NCBI GenBank assembly: GCA_031267675.1
Contig: JAIRYT010000098.1
Span: forward strand, 1 to 35,794
Reading direction: 5' to 3'
DNA length: 35,794 nucleotides
Source: Treponema sp.
Lineage (GTDB): Bacteria; Spirochaetota; Spirochaetia; Treponematales; Breznakiellaceae
Made by a program: the position numbers and the translations under genes. Below are positions 1 to 7,288 of this stretch, piece by piece (position 1 is the stretch's first letter; each line of letters begins with the position of its first letter). Under the pieces are notes generated by a model. That model saw nothing but the letters and a program-made list of their open reading frames with translations, made no database searches and was not told where the DNA came from.

Positions 1-4
1 AGGT

Positions 5-54
5 TAGATTGGGTTAAAACCCAATCTACGCCAACTATGCTACGCATAGTTGCG
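5..54. repeat. Two tandem perfect hairpins
   Basis: Hairpin one is an 11-bp perfect stem (5-15 with 18-28, core GATTGGGTT/AACCCAATC) with a two-base loop. Hairpin two starts at the next base: AACTATGC (33-40), loop TAC, GCATAGTT (44-51), extended by CGC/GCG at 29-31 and 52-54 around one bulged C. No T-tract follows on either strand, so this does not look like a simple intrinsic terminator. Paired hairpins occur at ends of REP-type elements and IS200/IS605-type elements, but no transposase is in view. It could also be the processed 3' end of a gene to the left of the window. Confidence 0.6.
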
Positions 55-400
55 AGCCGGTCCGGAGGTACACCCGGCGGGGCGCGAACCCCCTCGGTCC
101 TCAGATGCGACCACACAAGCGCGCGAACCGGTGAGCGCGGCATACCGGGCCGCTGTAACACGACGTGGGCCCCGAAAAATGTTACCGCCGACAAGAAAGC
201 CTTTAAGGGCCGGGCCCGCGCTCCCCCGCCTTGCGGCAACATTCGGACGGACTGTTCCTGCGGCAATTGACGGCAATGCGCCGCCCTGTTCGCAAGCTGC
301 TCCAAAGACCCTGCGGCTTTTTTTCCGTCTGCCACACCGTGTCACATATACCGGTGTGCCGCACTCGCCGGCTCGCGCGCTGTAGTTGGTGCCTGCGAAT

Positions 401-427
401 CTTTTAGACTGCAAAGCAGTCAAAAAG
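401..427. repeat. Hairpin with triloop
   Basis: GACTGC (407-412), loop AAA, GCAGTC (416-421). The stem continues after one A/A mismatch with CTTTT (401-405) pairing AAAAG (423-427). The T-run lies on the 5' side for the minus strand and the A-run on the 3' side for the plus strand, so it does not fit an intrinsic terminator on either strand. Confidence 0.5.
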
Positions 428-648
428 GATTCTCCGGCGGCCCCCACGCTGTTCGCGGCTGACTGTCACCGTTATTTACTCTTAAACTTTTTCGACTTCT
501 TCGACATCGCGGTTAAATCCTCTTCTCTCTTCCGTCTCCGGTGCTTTTTTGACTGCCGGTTTTTGGGCTATTATTTCGTACGCCGGGTGTATTCACCGAG
601 CGCGGGGTTCTTTAAGCCCTTCGTAAATGTACTCCCCCTTTACTTTTA

Positions 649-678
649 TTGAAAAAGAGTATTAAATGCTTTTATAAT
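649..678 (+). promoter_or_regulatory. Sigma-70-type promoter for the mre operon
   Basis: TTGAAA (649-654), an 18-bp spacer, and a perfect TATAAT (673-678). It is the best-looking promoter in the window and faces the TPR-mreBCD-mrdA-rodA operon. The expected transcription start is near 685. The ATG at 677 lies inside the -10 box, so a transcript from this promoter would lack that ATG. Either the true start is downstream (TTG at 689 is in frame) or another promoter further upstream also serves the operon. Confidence 0.6.
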
Positions 679-1597
679 GTCGTCCGCCTTGTCCGTTTTA
701 GCCGCGCTAAAAAAACAACTTTCCCGCGCCGCGCTTGCCGTTGTCGGCGTGGGGGCGGCGCTGACAATCCTGTTTTTTTTAATCACCTGGACAAGCCGCG
801 AAGCCGGAAAAAAAAAGGAACTGCGGAGCGCTTTTGAAGCGGGAAATTATGAAGAAGTCATGGAAAAAAGCCTTGCGGCTCTGGAAAAAGCGCCAATGGA
901 CGGTTTTTTTCTTGCCGTCAACGGTTTTGCCTCCTACCAAATCGCCCTTTCGCAGATTGACGGACAAAGCACCCTGATGTATATCGACCGGGCAATCTGG
1001 TCGCTGCGGCGGGCGCTTTTAAAAAATCCTTCGCGGGCGGGGCAAATCTACTACGTTCTGGGAAAGGCTTATTACGCAAAAAGCGCCGATTACGCGGCTC
1101 TGGCGGTAAAGTATCTGGAAGCGGCAAAGGACGAGGGGGTCGGCGCAAGAGATATTGACGAATACCTGGGCCTTTCCTACGCGGCGCTTAAAGAATACCG
1201 AAAAAGCATCGCCTCGTATTCGCTGCTGCTCGACGCCGGGGACGAGGTTCACGCGCCGCTTTTGACCCGTATTGCCGAATCCTATATTGGTCTTGAAGAT
1301 TGGGAAAACGCCCGGGCCTACCTTATGCGCTGCCTTGAAACTGCCAAAGACACGGACTTGAGCCGAACCACGACGCTGATGCTGGGCAAGGTTCTTCGCA
1401 GCGCCGGGGACCTTGCGGCTTCGGAAGCGGCGTTTCTGGAGGTGCTGGAAAACGGCGAAAATGCGGAAGCCGCGTACGAATTGGGCGAATTGTACCTGAG
1501 CCGGGGCGAGACAACGCGGGCGCGGGCGGCCTATCGCCGCTCCCGCCGCGCCGATCCGACATTTGCGCCGGCGCTGGCCCGGCTTAATACCATGTGA
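677..1597 (+). CDS. TPR-repeat inner-membrane protein upstream of mreB
   Basis: The 306-residue product has one N-terminal membrane segment at about residues 19-38, then a soluble part made of several tetratricopeptide-like helix pairs, visible as repeated small/large residue patterns around AxxYLGLSYAAL, AYxGLEDWENA and YELGELYLSRGETTRARAAY. TPR domains bind other proteins, so a role as adaptor for the shape machinery that follows is inferred from position, 15 bp before mreB. The start is uncertain: the ATG at 677 overlaps a strong -10 box and has no ribosome-binding site, and the in-frame TTG at 689 would give a protein four residues shorter with the membrane segment intact. Exact family not recognised. 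Confidence 0.75.
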   Translation: MSSALSVLAALKKQLSRAALAVVGVGAALTILFFLITWTSREAGKKKELRSAFEAGNYEEVMEKSLAALEKAPMDGFFLAVNGFASYQIALSQIDGQSTLMYIDRAIWSLRRALLKNPSRAGQIYYVLGKAYYAKSADYAALAVKYLEAAKDEGVGARDIDEYLGLSYAALKEYRKSIASYSLLLDAGDEVHAPLLTRIAESYIGLEDWENARAYLMRCLETAKDTDLSRTTTLMLGKVLRSAGDLAASEAAFLEVLENGENAEAAYELGELYLSRGETTRARAAYRRSRRADPTFAPALARLNTM

Positions 1598-1612
1598 GTC
1601 TTTGGAGGATTT

Positions 1613-2641
1613 ATGTTTGGAATAAAGTCATCTGACATCGGAATTGATCTGGGTACCTGTAATACCCTTATCTGTATAAGGGGAAAGGGCATTGTCGTCA
1701 ATGAGCCTTCTGTCGTCGCGGTTGAACGGGGAACCAAAAAGGTAATGGCCGTAGGCGAGGACGCAAAACGCATGCTCTATAAAACTCCGGGCAGTATAAT
1801 CGCCATCCGGCCCATGAGGGACGGGGTCATTGCCGATCTTGAATCAACAGAAAAAATGATACGTTACTTTATTACCAAGGTTTTGCCGCGCTACCGTTTT
1901 ATCAAACCGCGCATGGTAATCGGCATTCCCTCCTGTATTACCGAAGTAGAAAAACGCGCGGTAGAAGAAAGCGCCCTGCGCGCCGGGGCAAGGGATGTTA
2001 CCGTTATCGAAGAAAGCCTGGCGGCGGCGATTGGGGCGGATATTCCCATATATGAACCGGCCGGCCACATGGTCTGCGATATAGGCGGCGGCACTACCGA
2101 AATATCGGTCATCTCGCTAAACGACATGGTGGTTACCAACGCGATACGCCTGGGCGGGGATGAATTTGACGAGGCGATTATCAAGCATGTACGCAGCGTT
2201 CACAATCTGGTAATCGGCGAACAGAGCGCGGAACGGCTTAAAATTGAAATCGGGAACGCGTCTCCCGACAAAACAATCGAAAAAGTCGAAATAAAGGGAA
2301 CGGACGCGATTACCGGCCTTCCGCGCAGGCTTGAAATTGATTCGGTCGAAGTGCGCGAGGCGTTAAAAGATACCATTACCCAAATTATTGACGAAATAAA
2401 AATTACCCTGGGGCAGACCCCGCCCGAACTGGCCGCGGACATTGTGGAACGGGGCATTGTAATGACCGGCGGCGGTTCGCTCCTTAAGGGACTGCCAAAA
2501 CTTATTTCCAAAGAAACCGGCGTACCCGTGATTCTTGCGGAAAGGCCCCTTGACTGCGTAGCCCTGGGCGCGGGCAAGTACTTTGAATTTGCCCGCGGTT
2601 TTGACAGCGCGCGCAGCATATACGACAACCTTAACGGATAA
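1613..2641 (+). CDS. mreB: Rod-shape-determining actin homologue MreB
   Basis: MreB is the bacterial actin that polymerises on the inner face of the cytoplasmic membrane and directs lateral wall synthesis by the RodA-PBP2 pair. The 342-residue product has the usual family length. The actin-fold nucleotide site is complete: phosphate-1 loop DLGTCNT at residues 12-18 (Cys where many MreBs have Ala), phosphate-2 loop DIGGGTTE at 156-163, the [10 protein letters not shown] segment at 133-142 and the adenosine loop [10 protein letters not shown] at 285-294. The ATG is preceded by GGAGGA (1604-1609). It is followed after 5 bp by mreC, so it is part of the shape operon. The short N-terminus before the first strand is typical. 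Confidence 0.98.
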   Translation: MFGIKSSDIGIDLGTCNTLICIRGKGIVVNEPSVVAVERGTKKVMAVGEDAKRMLYKTPGSIIAIRPMRDGVIADLESTEKMIRYFITKVLPRYRFIKPRMVIGIPSCITEVEKRAVEESALRAGARDVTVIEESLAAAIGADIPIYEPAGHMVCDIGGGTTEISVISLNDMVVTNAIRLGGDEFDEAIIKHVRSVHNLVIGEQSAERLKIEIGNASPDKTIEKVEIKGTDAITGLPRRLEIDSVEVREALKDTITQIIDEIKITLGQTPPELAADIVERGIVMTGGGSLLKGLPKLISKETGVPVILAERPLDCVALGAGKYFEFARGFDSARSIYDNLNG

Positions 2642-2646
2642 GTATA

Positions 2647-3585
2647 ATGACAGAAGGCGGTTCCAGCAGGCGAAAACGCGGCATAAACGCCAACGCGTAT
2701 GTATTTGTCGGGTTAAGCCTCTTGTCGTTTCTGGTACTTCTTTTTTCCGCCCGCAGTTTTGTTGTCGATTTTTCCGATATGGGGCTTTCCATGTATTCGG
2801 GGCTGCGCGGGAGCATCCACAGCTTTAGCTCGTTTATTTCGCGCACCGTATTTTCAATACGTGAATTAACCGCCCTTAGGGAACAGTACGACGAATTAAC
2901 GGAACGCATGGTCCGCTACGAGCAGCTTGAACAAAACGCCGCGGAGATTCGTCGCGAAAACAGCCGCCTGCGGGAACAGCTTGGTTTTTCCCAGACGCTC
3001 ATGTACCGCCATTTTGCGGCGGAAATAATCGGCCGTGATCCCGACAATTTATTTTCGGCCTATGTGATCAACAAGGGAAGGCGCAACGGCATAACCACCA
3101 ATATGCCGGTAATAACCTATCGCGGCGGAACGCGGACGCTCGTAGGAAAAATCGTACAAAGCGCCCAGGTTGAAAGCATGGTGACGCCGCTTTACGACGC
3201 GGGTTCGTTTGTTTCGTGCCGTCTGGGCGAGTCGCGTATCGAAGGAATTGTAGAAGGGCAGGGCAGGCCCGAAAGCCCCCTGTTAATGCGCTTTGTGCGC
3301 CGCCGCAACAACGAAGAAATATCCGTCGGCGAGCCGGTGGTCACCAGCGGCCTGGGAGGAGTGTACCCGCCGGGAATCATCGTGGGCCGGGTCAGCAAAA
3401 TACTCTACAACGACACCGACACTTCCATCGAAATCGAAGTTGAAAGCACCACGGATTTTTCGCTTCTGGAATACGTGTTTGTAATCGATGTTCAAAGTAT
3501 ACCAGAGAGGAACGGGCCGTCCGCCTCGGCGGAAAATCCGGTTATGGAAGCTTCAAACGAAGAGGCGGGAAGCGTCGATGGTTAA
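2647..3585 (+). CDS. mreC: Rod-shape-determining protein MreC
   Basis: MreC is a single-pass periplasmic scaffold that activates PBP2 and RodA. The 312-residue product has a basic cytoplasmic N-terminus (SSRRKRG), a membrane segment at about 18-35, a coiled coil at about 72-113 with the usual run of Glu, Arg and Leu before the beta domains, and two beta-barrel-like domains ending in YVFVIDVQ. A Ser/Glu/Ala-rich tail of about 30 residues follows. The start lies 5 bp after mreB, with only a weak ribosome site (GGATAAG), so translation is probably coupled. Its last 8 bases overlap the start of mreD. Confidence 0.95.
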   Translation: MTEGGSSRRKRGINANAYVFVGLSLLSFLVLLFSARSFVVDFSDMGLSMYSGLRGSIHSFSSFISRTVFSIRELTALREQYDELTERMVRYEQLEQNAAEIRRENSRLREQLGFSQTLMYRHFAAEIIGRDPDNLFSAYVINKGRRNGITTNMPVITYRGGTRTLVGKIVQSAQVESMVTPLYDAGSFVSCRLGESRIEGIVEGQGRPESPLLMRFVRRRNNEEISVGEPVVTSGLGGVYPPGIIVGRVSKILYNDTDTSIEIEVESTTDFSLLEYVFVIDVQSIPERNGPSASAENPVMEASNEEAGSVDG

Positions 3586-4072
3586 AAATATTGTATGGAC
3601 AACTGTTTTTATTTTGATCGCCAGCCTTATTGAATCGGCGCTGCTTTCCCGGCTTACCCTTAACCACGCCAAACCCGATCTCGCCCTTGGCATTCTGGTG
3701 TACAGCGCCTACGCGAACGGAACAATGACCGGGCAGCTTACCGGATTTATTTCCGGCATATTTATCGATTTTCTTTCGCGCGCGCCGCTGGGCCTTAACG
3801 CCCTTGTCAGGGTTATTATCGGGGCGGCCGGCGGCCTTATCCGCAGTTCGTTTTTTTTGGGCAGGGTGCTGCTTCCAATGGCGCTGTGCGCCAGCGCCAC
3901 AATTCTTAAGGCGCTTTTGATTTTTCTGCTGCACCTGCTTTTTGAGGTTCCCGCCTATTCTCTGTGGGATCCCCGTTTTTGGAGCGAGCTGCTTCTTAAT
4001 ACGGCAAGCGCGCCCTTTCTTTTTGGCTTTCTGCAGCTTTTTAAACCCCTGCTGGTAAGGAGGGGAAACTAA
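3578..4072 (+). CDS. mreD: Rod-shape-determining protein MreD
   Basis: MreD is a small polytopic membrane protein that works with MreC and RodA. The 164-residue product begins MVKNIVWTTVFILIASLIES and has four to six hydrophobic segments, with the family-like stretch around KPDLALGILVYSAY and a GxxxGxxxDFLSRAPLGLNAL segment. The open frame extends upstream to 3488, but that part lies inside mreC and is hydrophilic. The ATG at 3578 has GAGGCGGGA just before it and overlaps the mreC stop by 8 bp, a usual operon junction. The stop is followed directly by the mrdA ATG. Confidence 0.93.
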   Translation: MVKNIVWTTVFILIASLIESALLSRLTLNHAKPDLALGILVYSAYANGTMTGQLTGFISGIFIDFLSRAPLGLNALVRVIIGAAGGLIRSSFFLGRVLLPMALCASATILKALLIFLLHLLFEVPAYSLWDPRFWSELLLNTASAPFLFGFLQLFKPLLVRRGN

Positions 4073-5962
4073 ATGTCTTCGCTTTTTGGTCCCTCGTATG
4101 AGCCGGTAAACGACGAAAAGCCGCTGGGAAGAATACGGCTGCTGGAGATTTTAGTAATTCTGTTTTTTATTCTCTACGCCCTGCGGCTTTTTAACATGCA
4201 GGTGGTTTCAGGCGATCAGTACCGGCAGCGTTCATTGGATATCGCGCGGCGGACGACGCTGCTTCCCGCCCGCCGCGGAGAAATTTTTGACCGGGGCGCT
4301 TTACGGCCCATTGTACAGAACGATGATACCTTTGCCGTTTATATAACGCCCGCGGAAGTGCCCGACGGTTTTGTGCCGGAGCTTATTACCAACGCCGCCG
4401 CGCTTCTTAACGTGCCCCGCCGCGAAATTGAAGAAAAAATTCCCCCGCAGTATTACGACCTTTACCGGCAGCTGGAAATTGCCGGTAATGTTTCGTTTGC
4501 CACCATCGCCGCCCTGGCGGAAAATGTCGATACCCTGCCCGGTTTAAGCTGGCAGTCGCGGCCAATCAGAAATTATGACGAAATAGGGAGCCTTTCGCAT
4601 CTTGTCGGCTATGTCGGTAATATTACCCGGGACGAATTAATGGCCCTTTACAACGAGGGCTACAAACAGGATGACGTTGTCGGCAAAATGGGGCTTGAAC
4701 GCCGCTACGATCAAATACTGCGGGGAAGGGACGGCCTTGAAACCCGTACCGTTGACGTGCGGGGCCGCCGCATCGCCCGCTACGAAAACGATTCGCGGGA
4801 AGCGTCCGTAATGGGGAAAAACCTGGTGCTTACCATAGACCGCGATATACAGCTGCTCGCGGAAAAAGCGCTGGGAGCGCGAATGGGCGCCGCCGTCGTA
4901 ATGAAGCCCGACGGCGAAGTGCTCGCCATGGTTTCGTATCCCTGGTACGATCCAAGTCTTTTTAACCGCAGTAATATTTCGCTGGAATATTCGCGGCTTA
5001 GCAATGATCCCAATAAACCCTTTCTTAACCGCGCCATTCAGTCCAGTTATCCGCCCGCGTCCACGTTTAAAATACTGATGACAACGGCCCTTCTTGCGGA
5101 AAACCTGATAAATCCCGAACAGCGGATCAACTGTACCGGCGGCGTGGATTACGGAAACCGGCTTTGGCGCTGCTGGGCGCGGGGAGGCCACGGGTGGGTA
5201 AATCTGCAGCAGGCCCTTGCCGTTTCCTGCGACATTTATTTTTGGGTCACCGGCCGCGACAATGTAGGGGTGGACCGTATAAACCGTTACGCGCACGATT
5301 TTGGTTACGGCGAGCTTACCGGAATCGATCTTCCCGGCGAGATCGAAGGCTTTATGCCGACCCAGCAGTGGAAGGAGCGGAATTTTCACGAGCGCTGGCT
5401 TGCCGGCGACACCATGAACATGTCGATTGGCCAGGGCTATACCCTTGTTACGCCGCTGCAGGTTACCAATCTGGTGGCGACCGTTATTAACGACGGCATA
5501 GGCTACCGCCCCCATATTCTTAAAGAAATCCGCGATCCGGTTTCGGGTGTTGTGGAAAAAATTGTCGAAAAAGAAGAGATTCACAATATGCAGGACCGGG
5601 TTTCCAGACAGGTATTTGAAACAGTCAGACGGAATATGCGCACCGTCGTAACCGAAGGTTCCGCGCGCTATCCCGACAATATCCGCGCGGTAGAACTGGC
5701 CGGTAAAACAGGAACCGCGGAAATAGGGCTCGCGGACCGCTGGCACTGCTGGTTTACCGCTTATGGACCCTATAATTCGGACAATCCCGACGAGCAGGTA
5801 ATCGCGACAGTTCTGGTTGAAGCTTCGAATCCCTGGGACTGGTGGGCGCCCTACGCGGTCGCGATTATTTTTCAGGGGATTTTTGCCAACCAAAGCTACG
5901 AAGAAGCTGTCCGTACGCTGGGGCTTCAATACATGGTCCCCGTTCAGGGACGCCGCGAATGA
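4073..5962 (+). CDS. mrdA: Penicillin-binding protein 2 (peptidoglycan transpeptidase)
   Basis: PBP2 is the class B transpeptidase that cross-links new peptidoglycan during elongation; it is anchored in the inner membrane with its catalytic part in the periplasm. The 629-residue product has one membrane segment at about 24-46, then the pedestal region with RRGEIFDR. The transpeptidase domain has all three signature motifs: STFK at 330-333 (Ser330 nucleophile), SCD at 385-387 and KTG at 545-547. Length is as expected for PBP2. AAGGAGG lies 9 bp before the ATG, which directly follows the mreD stop. The stop overlaps the rodA ATG in an ATGA. MrdA/MrdB is the expected partner pair. Confidence 0.97.
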   Translation: MSSLFGPSYEPVNDEKPLGRIRLLEILVILFFILYALRLFNMQVVSGDQYRQRSLDIARRTTLLPARRGEIFDRGALRPIVQNDDTFAVYITPAEVPDGFVPELITNAAALLNVPRREIEEKIPPQYYDLYRQLEIAGNVSFATIAALAENVDTLPGLSWQSRPIRNYDEIGSLSHLVGYVGNITRDELMALYNEGYKQDDVVGKMGLERRYDQILRGRDGLETRTVDVRGRRIARYENDSREASVMGKNLVLTIDRDIQLLAEKALGARMGAAVVMKPDGEVLAMVSYPWYDPSLFNRSNISLEYSRLSNDPNKPFLNRAIQSSYPPASTFKILMTTALLAENLINPEQRINCTGGVDYGNRLWRCWARGGHGWVNLQQALAVSCDIYFWVTGRDNVGVDRINRYAHDFGYGELTGIDLPGEIEGFMPTQQWKERNFHERWLAGDTMNMSIGQGYTLVTPLQVTNLVATVINDGIGYRPHILKEIRDPVSGVVEKIVEKEEIHNMQDRVSRQVFETVRRNMRTVVTEGSARYPDNIRAVELAGKTGTAEIGLADRWHCWFTAYGPYNSDNPDEQVIATVLVEASNPWDWWAPYAVAIIFQGIFANQSYEEAVRTLGLQYMVPVQGRRE

Positions 5963-7269
5963 AACCGCGCGATTTTTTAACCATTGATTTTCCGCTGTTT
6001 TTTGCCTCGGTAATTTTAACGGTTTTCGGCATTCTTTTTATTTATTCGTCCGGTTTTGGATCTTCGGGCTACTCGGTTTCTTCGGAATATCAAAAGCAGA
6101 TTGCCTGGGCAATATCGGGAATTATTATCGCGCTGGCGCTTGCCATGGTGAATTTTCGCCGGCTCTACGATTTTTCTTTTTATTTATACGCGGGTACCAT
6201 CGTCCTGCTTTTATATACCTGTTTTTTTGGACGGCTTGTAAGCGGGGCCCGCGCGTGGATTGGCATTGGTACGTTTGGAATTCAGCCTTCCGAGTTTGCC
6301 AAGATCACCACGATTCTTTTTCTGGCCCGGCATTTGGATGCGACAAAACACAGCCAAAACGAGGTAAGCCGCTTTGCCTTTTCCTGCGTCTATGTATTAA
6401 TCCCCATGGGTATTGTTCTTATTCAACCCGATTTTGGCACCTCGCTCGTCTTTATACCCATTCTTTTGGCAATGACCTACATCGGCGGCATTACCATACG
6501 GTACATAGCCTTTTTAATTGGCTGTATTGTGTTTACCGGTTTTATGATGCTCCTTCCCCTGTGGCAGGAAAATATTCTTCAGGGCGCGTATCCCGCGTTA
6601 ATGATATTCCGCGACCTGCGCTTTGTGCTATTCTGCTCTCTTGTATTAATACTAATTTTTGGAATCGCGCTTTACGGCCTGCGGCATTACAAGCGGCGGT
6701 TTTTTTACTGGATATGTTACGCGTCTTCCATGTTTGCCTTTTCCATTACCGGTTCATTTGTTTCAAGCCGTGTATTAAAGGATTACCAGTTAATGCGGCT
6801 TATTGTCTTTCTTGATCCCAATGTTGACCCCAGGGGATCGGGCTGGCATATAATACAGTCAATGACGGCCATAGGATCGGGCGGTTTGATGGGCAAGGGT
6901 TTTTTGCAGGGCACGCAGAGCCATTACCGTTTTTTGCCCCAGCAAAGCACCGACTTTATTTTTTCCATTTTTGCCGAAGAATGGGGGCTTTTGGGCGGGC
7001 TTCTTGTATTCGGCCTTTTTTTGCTGATATGCCTCCGTCTGGTAAAAATTATGCGGACAACCTCTGACAATTTTGGATCCTGCATCGCCGCGGGCCTTGC
7101 CGCAATGTACTCGTTTCACTTTTTGATCAATGTCGGCATGGCGATGGGCGTTATGCCGATTACCGGAATTCCCCTGCACTTTATGTCCTACGGCGGCTCG
7201 GCGCTTATTTCCGCAATGGCGGGCATCGGCCTTGCCATGAGTATTCACGTCCGGCGTTTCCTGCGCTGA
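5959..7269 (+). CDS. mrdB: SEDS peptidoglycan glycosyltransferase RodA
   Basis: RodA is the SEDS-family polymerase that makes glycan strands from lipid II, in complex with PBP2. The 436-residue product has about ten membrane segments. It keeps family motifs: GARAWIGIGTFGIQPSEFAK, an IQPDFGTSLVF segment holding the catalytic-type Asp, FLPQQSTDFIFSIFAEEWG and PLHFMSYGGSAL near the end. The central loop with two extra hydrophobic stretches (RDLRFVLFCSLVLILIFG) makes it a little longer than enterobacterial RodA. The open frame extends upstream to 5842 inside mrdA, but the ATG at 5959 in the ATGA overlap with AGGGA before it is the obvious start. Confidence 0.96.
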   Translation: MKPRDFLTIDFPLFFASVILTVFGILFIYSSGFGSSGYSVSSEYQKQIAWAISGIIIALALAMVNFRRLYDFSFYLYAGTIVLLLYTCFFGRLVSGARAWIGIGTFGIQPSEFAKITTILFLARHLDATKHSQNEVSRFAFSCVYVLIPMGIVLIQPDFGTSLVFIPILLAMTYIGGITIRYIAFLIGCIVFTGFMMLLPLWQENILQGAYPALMIFRDLRFVLFCSLVLILIFGIALYGLRHYKRRFFYWICYASSMFAFSITGSFVSSRVLKDYQLMRLIVFLDPNVDPRGSGWHIIQSMTAIGSGGLMGKGFLQGTQSHYRFLPQQSTDFIFSIFAEEWGLLGGLLVFGLFLLICLRLVKIMRTTSDNFGSCIAAGLAAMYSFHFLINVGMAMGVMPITGIPLHFMSYGGSALISAMAGIGLAMSIHVRRFLR

Positions 7270-7288
7270 CGACAGGTTTTTACCGCAC

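Larger units (their letters stand above)
1..648. other. GC-rich non-coding region
   Basis: This stretch is GC-rich up to about 480 and then becomes T-rich. All frames hold short open stretches, but their translations are rich in Arg, Ala, Pro and Gly, none has a convincing Shine-Dalgarno site, and several overlap on both strands, as expected for GC-rich non-coding DNA. It holds tandem hairpins at 5-54, a 7-bp inverted repeat (CACACCG at 333-339 with CGGTGTG at 352-358) and a hairpin at 401-427. No tRNA, rRNA or known small RNA could be recognised. It may be a dispersed intergenic element or the decayed remains of a gene. Confidence 0.5.

Noticed and set aside
1..54. Integron attC-type site
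   Set aside because: One GTTRRRY match at 3-9 only; no paired RYYYAAC site in view and no cassette array.
60..180. tRNA-like T-arm on the minus strand (GGGGGTTCGCGCCCC)
   Set aside because: No matching acceptor, D and anticodon stems could be built around it.
401..427. Intrinsic terminator
   Set aside because: The T-run is on the wrong side of the stem for both strands.
40..447. 135-codon minus-strand frame and overlapping plus-strand frames in the left non-coding region
   Set aside because: No ribosome site, composition typical of GC-rich random sequence, and mutually overlapping frames on both strands.
4637..5929. 430-codon minus-strand frame
   Set aside because: Lies wholly antisense to mrdA, which has all catalytic motifs; long antisense frames are common at this GC content.
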